Of a DNA stretch of 20,321 bases, positions 9,617 to 17,485 are shown piece by piece. Numbering within the stretch: position 1 is the first letter of the stretch; every line of letters begins with the position of its first letter. Source of the DNA: Mesotaenium endlicherianum (lineage: Eukaryota > Streptophyta > Zygnematophyceae > Zygnematales > Mesotaeniaceae); the NCBI GenBank assembly GCA_009602735.1, contig WELA01003208.1:364933-385253 (forward strand), read 5' to 3'. A model generated the notes under the pieces. That model had not been told where the DNA came from, made no database searches, and was given only the letters and a program-made list of their open reading frames with translations. A program made the position numbers and the translations under genes.

Positions 9617-10177
9617 TTAGATCTGGATATTCTGGATTGCGCGCAAAATACAGATTCTTGAAATGATGTCGTTCTTGATCTTGATGGTACCGTCTCTCCA
9701 ATCAACTTGGGGGTTGTGCTTGGTCAACTAAGGCGTCCCTAGGATGACGTCGTACTTGCCCGATTGCATGGGGGACAACACTACTCTATCCTTGAAGGAC
9801 TTGATAGAGAGTGCCAATGGGTACGTCTTCTTAAAAGGGGTAGTATAGGAGAATGCGTCGGGCATCATAATCTCCTCGTCGTGGTCAAGAGTGCGCATAG
9901 TAATACCATGCTTAGGGGAAAAATCTGCAGCGATGAAGTTGCCTTGAGCTCCGCTATCCACCAAGATGTGGACCTTCTCTCCTCCAAGGTAACCTCTCAA
10001 ACTCATTGGGGCTGGAACGTCCTCTTCAACGGGGGTCTCCACTTCACTTGGCTTGTTGTCTTCTCGTGAAGTGGGTCTTGGGGTGGTAGGCTCCTGGCCT
10101 ACCGACGCTCTCCGTTTTTTGACATTTTCTTGGGGTATGAGAGTGCACGATGACCTTTCTCCTTGCAATAGAAGCAT
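9617..10177 (-). pseudogene. Aspartic protease domain of pol, interrupted
   Basis: The retroviral-type aspartic protease cleaves the Gag-Pol polyprotein. The active-site block is VHILVDSGAQGNFI, with the canonical D-S-G triad, and a later YDVILGTP marks the end of the protease fold (ILG before the helix). The frame is -1 relative to gag and overlaps the gag end. A TAG at 9728-9730 directly follows GTP where a tryptophan codon is usual, consistent with a single TGG to TAG change. Downstream the frame continues with NPQVDW and reaches another TAA at 9617-9619. Confidence 0.9.
10085..10120 (-). promoter_or_regulatory. -1 ribosomal frameshift signal between gag and pol (minus element)
   Basis: On the minus strand the heptamer A AAA AAC (10120-10114) sits in the gag reading phase, 12 bases before the gag stop TAG (10101-10099). 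After a 10-base spacer comes a perfect 7-bp hairpin, GGTAGGC (10103-10097), loop CAGGA, GCCTACC (10091-10085). The gag stop lies inside the first arm. Slipping back one base at the heptamer puts the ribosome in the open protease frame. A AAA AAC plus a downstream structure is the classic retroviral -1 arrangement. Function is inferred; the sequence elements are seen directly. Confidence 0.75.
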
Positions 10178-10781
10178 ACTCCAGCCTTCATGAGAGTTTC
10201 TTTTTCAGCCGGGGAGAGTCTCGCCTTGACTCCTTGCTGGATATTTGCATCATATGTGTCATTGGAGGGTCTTCCACTCTTCCAGGCAGCCGCAGGGTCT
10301 CTCTTAATGACTCCTATTTCCATGGGTGTGGGTCCAGATTCGGATGTGGAGGGGGTTGCGTACACCCGCGTCGTCGGTGCCCGTGAAGATGAAGGCAATG
10401 AATGCTTGAAATCCAAGGTATCCACCTATTCGGCCACTTCAATGATCTTTGAGAAGTCCGTCAAGTCGCGTAATTCCACTTCCTTTGCCACCTTCGGCTT
10501 AAGACCAAAGATGTAGCGATCAATCTTCTCCTCGAGAGACATGTTGGGGATCTCAAGAGTAAGGTCATGAAATCTGGATGTATGCTCTTGCACGGATGTT
10601 GTTTGCTTGAGATGGTGGAGCTTTCCTCGGGCAATCTTTTCCCCGTTGATGGGCATGATTTGCTTCCTGAGGGCTTCACAAAAATTTGCCCATCTTGCAT
10701 ATGACGCTGGGGGCTCTTGGTTGGGCACGGGGTTTGCCTAGCTTGATATACCGCCGCTTTATAGTTACGCCACCATGTCGT
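10099..10781 (-). pseudogene. Gag, C-terminal half, interrupted
   Basis: Gag forms the particle and binds the RNA. This half holds the WWRN block (about 10750-10775), the capsid-type segment with YARWANFCEALRKQ and the TSVQEHTSRF motif typical of plant Retrotrans_gag, and a zinc knuckle CFYCKEKGHRALSY. The last cysteine of CX2CX4HX4C is replaced by tyrosine (TAC, 10135-10137). The frame changes near 10725, between AVYQA and PNQEPP, and a TAG at 10426-10428 interrupts it where tryptophan is likely. The natural stop is at 10099-10101, inside the frameshift hairpin. It was separated from the N-terminal half by the insertion at 10782-12332. Confidence 0.85.
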
Positions 10782-12332
10782 GCCTAACAATGTCGGACCC
10801 TCGGCACGTGCACAGCCTTTCGGCACGTGTGCCTTTGACCTGGTTGATGTGTCGCTGGCCCTCCTCACGTGTGGGATAGGCCTGGTTGATCGACCTTCGC
10901 ACGTGTATCGGTGGCAAGCTTACCGAGGTTGACCCATCCCTAGGCTTCCTGAACTTGCACCATGCGACAAACACCCAACACTTAGGGCTATGTCTCACTC
11001 ATACAATCCTTCTATTTTGCCATCTTAGGACTTAGTAGAAATTTTCAAAAAAATTCTCTTTGCCTTAATTCCTCTTACAAGGACGGAAGCGTCTTACTTC
11101 CACATAGGCTTTCACCTTAAGATGAGGGTTCACAGATGAACAATTTGTAGTTTGCAAAAATCACACATCTAGCAGCTTGACAGGCAACGCCAGATTTAGA
11201 GAAAATTGCCCTTCAGGCTTTTGCTTAACTTCACAAAGTCACAACTTACAAAACTCTGAAACTGCACATCTATGCTGGCCTGGGCTGAGCTCTTTGCTCA
11301 ACACCGCGCCTCAATAGTTCTTCACTGCTAGGCTGGACTCACTCAGTTCTTTACTGAGAGCTTTACTTGCTAATACTACTCTTTCTCAACGAAATGTGTA
11401 TGCGACTTCTGAAAACTTAGAAACTAACACACACACTCACCATCTTAAAGCGGCTCTTGCGCACATGTGAAGTTTGGCCGAATCCGTGCTAATCTCCTAG
11501 CAAATTCTATTATGCAGTTCTCTATCTTCTACCAGTGAGATTCCCTCTTGGGAACTCCTGAAGCCTAACTTATCTATGATACAGTTGAGAAGAAATCTCC
11601 AGCGTCGGCAGAAGCGTGGGGTCTCGGCTCTCTGGTGGCCTTGGGAACTCCTTCTTCTTCTTCGCGCTCCTTCTTCTCCTTTCCTTCTATACCTGTTCTC
11701 CTCTGCTTCCTTGGCAAAAGTGAGCAAGAATGAGGCGGTTCAGGCAGGACTTGTGCCTTTCGCAGGCACCGCACAATCTCTTCTCAAGAATGCCAGCGCT
11801 TAGTTACAGCGCTTAACTGCATGCCGTCCTTGCCTAGCAACGCTCAAACTTTACTCGTAGTCACTCAGCATGCATGCACACCTCGTGACTGTCGCGCGTG
11901 GCTGCTTAGCTTTTCAGCTGGCAGTCACGCCTAAGTGGCCTATGGCTGGCAACGCTTGAGCGGCATGCCTAAGCATATGCTACTCACTTAAGAATCCTAG
12001 CCGAGGCGGCACATGATCCTCCTCCAACATTCCTGCCGTGACTTGGCGCAAACTGCCAGTCACTCAGTGCCTGACTTGGCACTTGCTGGGCGGCTCCTCG
12101 CTGATCCCAACTTACAGCCTCGCGGCTGACTAATCTGTCAAAACCCTCCCCATCTCTGGGTGTGGGGCAGACGTGCATTGACCATTTGCCAGTGGTCCTG
12201 ACGTTGACCTAACCGCTGACTGTAATACAATCAGTCATTTGGTCGGTGAGTCAATGCTGACTTTCCGTACCTGAGCAGCCGTGACTTGCGCTGCGCGTGC
12301 GGCACCGTCAAACGGATAGCAATTGCGACAAA
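10782..12332. mobile_element. 1.55-kb insertion splitting gag, possible solo LTR
   Basis: Gag homology stops at 12333 and resumes at 10781, so the DNA between is an insertion. It is flanked by CATGTCGT (10774-10781) and CATGACGT (12333-12340), an 8-bp direct repeat with one mismatch. Slightly inside are ends TGTCG (10791) and CGACA (12330): short inverted termini of the TG...CA type expected for an LTR, with flanks AACAA and AACAT. No protein domain is visible; the open frames at 11497-11803 are short and unrecognised. The content is compatible with a solo LTR or another non-autonomous element. The two boundary models cannot be resolved by reading alone. Confidence 0.6.
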
Positions 12333-12862
12333 CATGACGTTGCTGCTCCTCTAAGCAAGGTAACGGCAAAGGGAACGTAGTCCTCCTCGGGTACTTCAAG
12401 GAATGCGAGGTACGTCTCCACTTGGTAGAGCCACAAATATAGCTTGGCTCCTCTCCCGGGATTGAAAGTGTCCAATTTGCCGAGCTTGATGAGTTTTCTT
12501 GCTCTTGTAGGCTCTTGTGGAGGCACGGGAGCCGGGGCTGGATTTGGAGCATTGCTTGCAATAGGGGCGGCCATGGCAGTCATAGCTTCTCTTGACGATT
12601 GTGCGGTTGCTTCATAGGTGGCCATGCCCACTTGGTTGTGGACTATTATTAGGCAGGCTGCCCACTCATTTGCGGGAACTCTTTGCAGTGGGGTCAACTT
12701 TGCTATAGCGGCTGCCACGGAATTTGATAGTAGTCCTCCTTGTGGTGCTCCTCCTTGTTGCAAATTTTCTTGAGTGGGCTCTCCCGTCGGCGCTGGAGGA
12801 GGGTCTCTTGGAGATGCGGTGCCTCCTTCAAAAGCTTGTTGTTGGTCTTGAGGATTGGCCAT
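12333..12862 (-). pseudogene. Gag, N-terminal half
   Basis: The first ATG after the primer site (12862) opens a frame that starts MANPQDQQQAF and is rich in Pro, Ala, Gln and Gly, followed by a segment with KLIKLGKLDTFNPGRG and YLWLYQVETYLAF. That segment matches the start of the plant Retrotrans_gag domain. The frame enters the inserted DNA after RGAATS and terminates there at 12308. The start is 18 bases downstream of the primer site, as expected for gag. The protein can no longer be full length because the insertion separates it from the WWRN block. Confidence 0.85.
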
Positions 12863-12880
12863 CTTCTTGTGCTACCAAAG

Positions 12881-12898
12881 TGCCTGACTTTGATAACA
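12881..12898 (-). promoter_or_regulatory. Primer-binding site, initiator tRNA-Met-like, degenerate
   Basis: Immediately inside the 5' LTR the minus strand reads TGTTATCAAAGTCAGG. This matches 13 of 16 positions of TGGTATCAGAGCCAGG, the complement of the plant initiator tRNA-Met 3' end. Two of the three differences are transitions, in keeping with decay of the element. Confidence 0.65.
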
Positions 12899-12899
12899 A

Positions 12900-13388
12900 T
12901 GTAGTGAAATAGATAGATGAAGTACTTTAGAATACTTTATCTATTCAAGACAAGGATCTTTGAACACAAGTGGTAGCTTCTTGTAAGAGAGATGGTTTCT
13001 GGAAAGTTATTACATTTCTGGAACTTGGCAAGTACAAGAGTGATTCTGCAATGTCTTTCTATGTTCTAGCTCTTGTTTATATACTTGCTACATAAGTAAT
13101 TTCTAGGAAGGCGCATGTTGATGTGTTGGCACCCAACACATCCCAAAACTTGCCACCTCTTTCTAGAATAATGTATACATGTCCTTTTGACCTAGAATGC
13201 CATATTTGACTTTTGCCACATAAACTTCTTCTAGGCCATTCCTCTAACTTCGAAAATGCCTTAGAAGGTTCAAAGGACATAAACCAAGTCACTAGAATAT
13301 CTACTAACACTTGAATCCACAAAAAATTACTCTACAAAAGTATTGAAATATTCAAACCAAAAAATATAGTTTAACCTATATCGGTACA
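12900..13388 (-). repeat. 5' LTR of the minus-strand chromovirus
   Basis: The 489-bp copy begins on the minus strand at 13388 (TGTACCGATATAGG) and ends at 12900 (TTTCACTACA), next to the primer site. It aligns with 5310-5807. Shared landmarks include GGCAAGTTTTGGGATGTG, the CCAACACATCAACATG segment and CTTGAATAGATAAA. The many differences between the two LTRs mean that insertion was not recent. Confidence 0.9.
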
Positions 13389-14403
13389 GTAAAAAAGTTT
13401 TGCGCACATTTCTTGAGCCCAAATCTTCAACCGTGACTTCACCAAAAAAAGAGGATTACTTGAAAAGAACCAGGTTCGGACCATATTAATTTTGTAAGGA
13501 CCTTATTTATGTACATTATACATGAGAGTTGTACTTGAGGTGCAATTGGTTCTTGTAGTAATAATGGGATGAAAATTTTAGGTCGAAAGAACGGAATAGA
13601 AGGTGTGTGGTTGGATAGTTGGTAACTTCTAGTTGTTAGATTTCCTTTCGGAGCTCTTTCTCTCACTTTCATATGTTGCTTCTAGCAGCAAAAATCATGA
13701 ATATAGTATATTAGGTTTCACGTTTAATCAATTCTGAAGGAAAAAATAGTCTGAATTTCTTGTGTTTTCTTTATTGATCAATGAGGTAATTGTCCTCTTA
13801 GCATCTATTGTTTCAGATAATTTGTCATTAACATTTGCCGTAAATCTTCAATATTATTTCTCAATATAATGAAAGCAGTGTTCCAAATTCTTCTGAAATT
13901 CCCCCATCCCCCTCTCCTCCCCGTCCCCTCCCCCCCTTGCCCTCGGGCCCCCCCCTCCTTTCCATCTTAGTAGCAGGATGGGTCGTGTTTCTTTTGAGGT
14001 ACTAATGCAAATTAGTATTAGTAGCATCAATGCTGTGTGTCGCATGCGCAAGAGAATACCATCATGCATCACCGTTGTCATCGTCACTGTCACCATCATT
14101 ATTAGCAGAGCTAAGCCTCGCATATGCTGCACCTTGTTCACACTTTGTGTTGCTTACTTTGTGTCCAGCAATCGTAGATGACGTCAATCTGGGGTTAGCG
14201 TTATGCGAGCGTACTCTTTCCATTTCCTTATTTGGGCGCGTGAATTGAACGTAGAGAATCAAGTCTCCTTTTCTAATATTTTTTTTAAGTTTTGCTTGAG
14301 GTCATAATGGCATTTCTCTTGGTAAGCGTGTGGAATCTTTACGTGCGCCTAACAGAATAGTTGCTGCTCTCCTTTTCTCTTTTGCTTTTGCAACTACGTT
14401 TCT
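13389..14403. other. AT-rich flank, no gene seen
   Basis: No frame here has a recognisable domain. The short frames at 13854-14262 overlap on both strands and include the C-rich tract, so I treat them as chance. TATA-like and A/T-rich words are frequent but not organised into a promoter I can support. Confidence 0.6.
13901..13962 (-). repeat. C-rich tract, potential G-quadruplex on minus strand
   Basis: The plus strand has at least eight C runs of three or more within about 60 bases (CCCCC, CCCCC, CCCC, CCCC, CCCCCCC, CCC, CCCCCCCC). The minus strand therefore has G-tracts with very short loops. It mirrors the G-run cluster at 2590-2637 on the other strand. Confidence 0.65.
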
Positions 14404-14712
14404 TGATCAAGTAGCGCAGTTGTCGTTTATAGGTTGTTGTCTGTTAAAGTACAACATAAAAGTACACCAAAGTTTCGCACCTATGTTATTTGATCAAATA
14501 TAGTGCAGTCGGCGTCTAGTCTACAGGTTGTTGTCTGGCACAGTAATGTATCTGGTGACCTGTTACAAAAGACCATTCATATTTTATTCCTTGTGGTTGG
14601 GGCGTTTTAATCAAGTAGCACAGTTGGTGTATAGTCTATAGGTTTGTGTCTGCCAAAGGGCAACAAAATTATAATTTGTTACCGATGACCATGCTCGAGC
14701 TTCAGTCCTTGT
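14404..14712. repeat. Three diverged tandem copies, about 87 and 117 bp apart
   Basis: A block with (T)GATCAAGTAGCGCAGTTG..TATAGGTTGTTGTCTG recurs starting at 14404, 14491 and 14608. The second and third copies also share a following part with GTTAC...GACCAT...TCCTTGTGG. The first spacing is shorter because the unit has lost or never had part of that segment. Confidence 0.7.
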
Positions 14713-16142
14713 GGCTAGGTATATGATTCCTAAATGAAAACAAACACTTGCAAACTTGAATGATTGTGTGCACTATATCCAAGGATGTCGATGCAAGGTT
14801 TTCACTTCACATACGTTTAGACTTTAGTTGTTCTTGACTCAACAAACAATCTCCACATTGCTTTAAAATGGACAGGTTAAAATTTCAACCCAATGTGAGA
14901 AGAAAAAGTTATCGCTGCTCTAACTTTATCTTCAAGGCATTACATTACTTGATCGTCCATACAAACATTGTGGACCTTTAGGGTATACACATATGAATTC
15001 ACGACTAGGTTAAGATGCTCAAAGAAGAACCTCCCACGATTTGAAATATAATGAATTATTGAATTTACACCGAAATTATTTCAAGAAGGATAATCCACTG
15101 AGATACCATAGAACTTACCACTTTTCCTCTTTGAAGAAGTAGCATAAGCAAATATAGGAGTTTTAAATGTGAATTGACTTCTCTATATAAGCTCGTATGT
15201 TACAGTAGCAAAGTATTGCAGTGCAGAACTACAAAGTGTTGCAAGAGTCGCATCCACCCTCCCTTTGATTATGCTAATGGAACAGTAATAATGATATTAA
15301 TAAGCAGCTTGAAGCACACTAGCAGGTGGAGAAAAATGAGGCTTTTGAAAGCATTAGCAGAGATTTCTCATATGGCAGGTTAAGCTGAAGACTATAAGTC
15401 TAATTGGAATAGTATAGCATAGGATAAGACCAAGTTAGGTCTAGAAAGTCAGGAAAACTGACCTAGTCCACGCGCGCATACGTGAAGCACTTGTATATTA
15501 TGCCTTTAAATTCATACTTGCATTCTTATTTTCATTAAGCTTGATTATGAATGTATAAATTTCAAAAGATTCTAACCAATGTAATAATAGAAGAAATCAT
15601 TCTAGTCACACTTGACTTATTTCGTCCTTCTCAAAGCCTCACACTTGCTCACACAGGATACCTGAGTACGATACGCCACAATGCGCCACGGTGCGCTATG
15701 CACAACATTGCAGGTCAACTAAGTCAACTCTAAGTTAAGGATTGGACTCGAAGAAATGCACAACGCTTAAGTGCGCTGAAGTCGAGTCCTCACTCCCCAC
15801 TGCTCCTCAACCTCGTCCCACCCTGGTCCCACAAATTCCAAAAATCAAGCCTTTGTTGCGCTTAAAATATGACTTTAACCGCTTTGTTGCGGGTGTCCTT
15901 AACAACACTTCTGTCTCAATTTGCATGCAGATAAGCAGTTGTTGCTCGTGGGGGGTTCTATCTAAATTTTTGGACTCAGTAACAGGAAATGAGATGAAGG
16001 CGCGTTTCAGAGAAGCCGTTAGGATGCGATCTTTAGTTTGTCCATTTTGCGCAGTTACTGATGGCGTCTCCAGCGTCACTCTCTAGCCTCCACAACGGCC
16101 CGTTGGTTTCTTGCAAAACACTCGTGCCTTTTCTCCTTCGAA
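14713..16142. other. Intergenic DNA, no gene recognised
   Basis: An open frame of 114 codons lies at 15742-16086 (plus) and a 90-codon frame overlaps it on the minus strand (15807-16079). Neither has a recognisable motif, and opposite-strand overlap of this kind is expected by chance. Base composition shifts from AT-rich to near balanced after about 15640. Confidence 0.5.
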
Positions 16143-16595
16143 GATGCCACTGCAAGCAAGAGTTTGTATGGCTACTTGGAGACGCCTGGCGTGCCTAGGG
16201 ACGTTGCAGGGTACATCAGCACCCATCGCGTCAATGCACGGAAAGCATCACGGGATGACGAGAGATGTGCCAGCTCAAGGCCTACAAACAACAACTACAA
16301 GCTGGCCTTGTGGTCATCAGCCTGCTAGTTTCAAAGCTCTCGGACTTGGCCCTTTCTGGAGCAATGGCACCACCTCCAGGGCGCGTTCATGCCTCTGGAG
16401 GGAATGCAAGCGCCTGCTCAAGCTAGGACAGGGGCGGAAGCAGAAGCAGAAACTGCACAGCAGGTGACTCCTGCCACTGCAGACCACTCACCGGTCAAAA
16501 GTTCCCATTTGCATAAATTTAAGAACGTCTCGATCAATTTTTTGGTGAACGGGTACCCCTCTGTACATCTTTGGGTCGGCTTTGTGCTCGTGTGA
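16143..16595 (+). pseudogene. Possible decayed coding segment, unknown
   Basis: One plus frame reads for about 150 codons with a single TAG near 16326. It begins with DATASKSLYGYLETPGVPRD and later has an Ala/Glu/Gln-rich part (ARTGAEAEAETAQQ) after MPLEGMQ. The composition looks more protein-like than its surroundings, but I recognise no family. It could be a piece of a transposon gene or exon, or a chance frame in GC-richer DNA. Confidence 0.2.
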
Positions 16596-16670
16596 TTGTA
16601 AGAAAGTTATGATTGTTTTCTGAACATTGGGTACTCCTCTGCACATCTTCTAGTTGTCTTCGTGCTCGTA
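16547..16670. repeat. Two-copy tandem repeat, 78-bp period
   Basis: GAAC..GGGTACCCCTCTGTACATCT..GTGCTCGT (from about 16547) is repeated as GAAC..GGGTACTCCTCTGCACATCT..GTGCTCGT (from about 16622). Matching words GTACYCCTCTGYACATCT start at 16553 and 16631. Confidence 0.75.
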
Positions 16671-16730
16671 TCTGGGAGCATCAGTGCTGGTAGGGTCAGT
16701 AGAGGGCCCAATCACGTGGTTGTGTGCTTT

Positions 16731-17451
16731 TGTAATGAATCAGTATATTGGTTGATATAATATTCATTTAAATGATATAGTTAAATAAGTTCAGCCTGCT
16801 GACCTCTAGTTAACAATCAGTCTGCTGGACTTTATACTTAATATCAATTTAATGACTTGGCCGGAAGTAGCAGGCTGAGGTCACCTTAAGTCAGCTTGCT
16901 GACACATTCTTTGACAGCCAGCTGACTTCCGTACTCGGTAGCAGCGAACTGCCTCGATATGCATCTAAGTGTGGTATGCTAGATGAATGGCCAAATGACA
17001 TCCCTATGATGGATGGCGATTCGGGATGATGGGAGATGGCGGTGGATTTGGTTAACCGAGGTCCTACCAACGTGGTTAACTCCCGGGTAGGCGGTGCCAT
17101 CGCACTGACCATTGAACAGTAAACTCATTCCATGTACATACGCTAGGCATTGCTCTCGAGTTCGGTATTCGAAAACGAGGCCAACTCTCCTGTACAGCTT
17201 ACTGAGAGAGATCTGAATCCAAGGCGAGAAGCCATTGATACGCACTGTCTTCTAACCTTGCTTATGTATGAGTTTACTAATTTGCATTATTGATGCTAGT
17301 TTACTCTCATTTGACTGACAAGTATTATTCACTGCTAGTGAGTTGTCCCTTGCCGTTAAAACAGTTAACGAAAAATACCATAAAGATTACTTGCTGATAT
17401 AAAGATCTTTATTAATTGTTAATCGCCTATTTGGTAAGTCGATTCATTTCA
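16731..17451 (+). repeat. Probable 5' LTR of the plus-strand element, left end uncertain
   Basis: A primer-binding site starts at 17453, so the sequence before it should be an LTR ending ...TTTCA at about 17451. The left end cannot be fixed because the partner LTR is outside the window; TGTAATGAATCAG at 16731 is one candidate TG start. The region holds repeated TCAGYYTGCTGRC words (16791, 16817, 16891 and one inverted near 16868) and an AT-rich stretch at 16744-16790 that could hold a TATA element. Confidence 0.45.
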
Positions 17452-17452
17452 G

Positions 17453-17464
17453 TGGTATCGGAGC
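17453..17464 (+). promoter_or_regulatory. Primer-binding site, initiator tRNA-Met
   Basis: TGGTATCGGAGC matches 11 of the first 12 bases of TGGTATCAGAGC, the complement of the initiator tRNA-Met 3' end and the commonest primer site in plant LTR elements. It lies one base after the LTR end and 21 bases before the gag ATG. Confidence 0.85.
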
Positions 17465-17485
17465 AGTTATCACAGTCTTCTTTGT

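Larger units (their letters stand above)
5310..13388 (-). mobile_element. Degenerate Ty3/gypsy chromovirus with two LTRs
   Basis: Read on the minus strand, the element runs LTR (13388-12900), tRNA-Met-like primer site, gag, protease, RT, RNase H, integrase with GPY/F module, chromodomain, a 3' untranslated stretch, purine tract and LTR (5807-5310). The order PR-RT-RH-IN is that of Ty3/gypsy, and the C-terminal chromodomain places it among chromoviruses. Without the 1.55-kb insertion in gag it would be about 6.5 kb. In-frame stops and frame changes occur throughout and the LTRs differ by many substitutions and several indels, so it is an old, non-autonomous copy. The 5-bp flanks (CAATG left, GTAAA right) do not match, so no target-site duplication is visible. 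Confidence 0.93.

Noticed and set aside
8547..10516. Plus-strand open frames across the chromovirus pol and gag
   Set aside because: They are shadows of the minus-strand protease, RT and gag, which have clear conserved motifs.
11497..12178. Coding genes inside the insertion
   Set aside because: The frames are short, lie on both strands and contain no domain; composition fits a non-coding LTR or other non-autonomous element.
15807..16086. A 114-codon plus frame and an overlapping 90-codon minus frame as host genes
   Set aside because: No motif on either strand, and both cannot be right; left as unannotated intergenic sequence.
17392..17414. GATATAAAG near 17395 as the LTR TATA box
   Set aside because: It is only about 50 bases from the LTR end, too close to leave room for a normal R and U5; an AT-rich stretch nearer 16744-16790 is at least better placed, but unproven.
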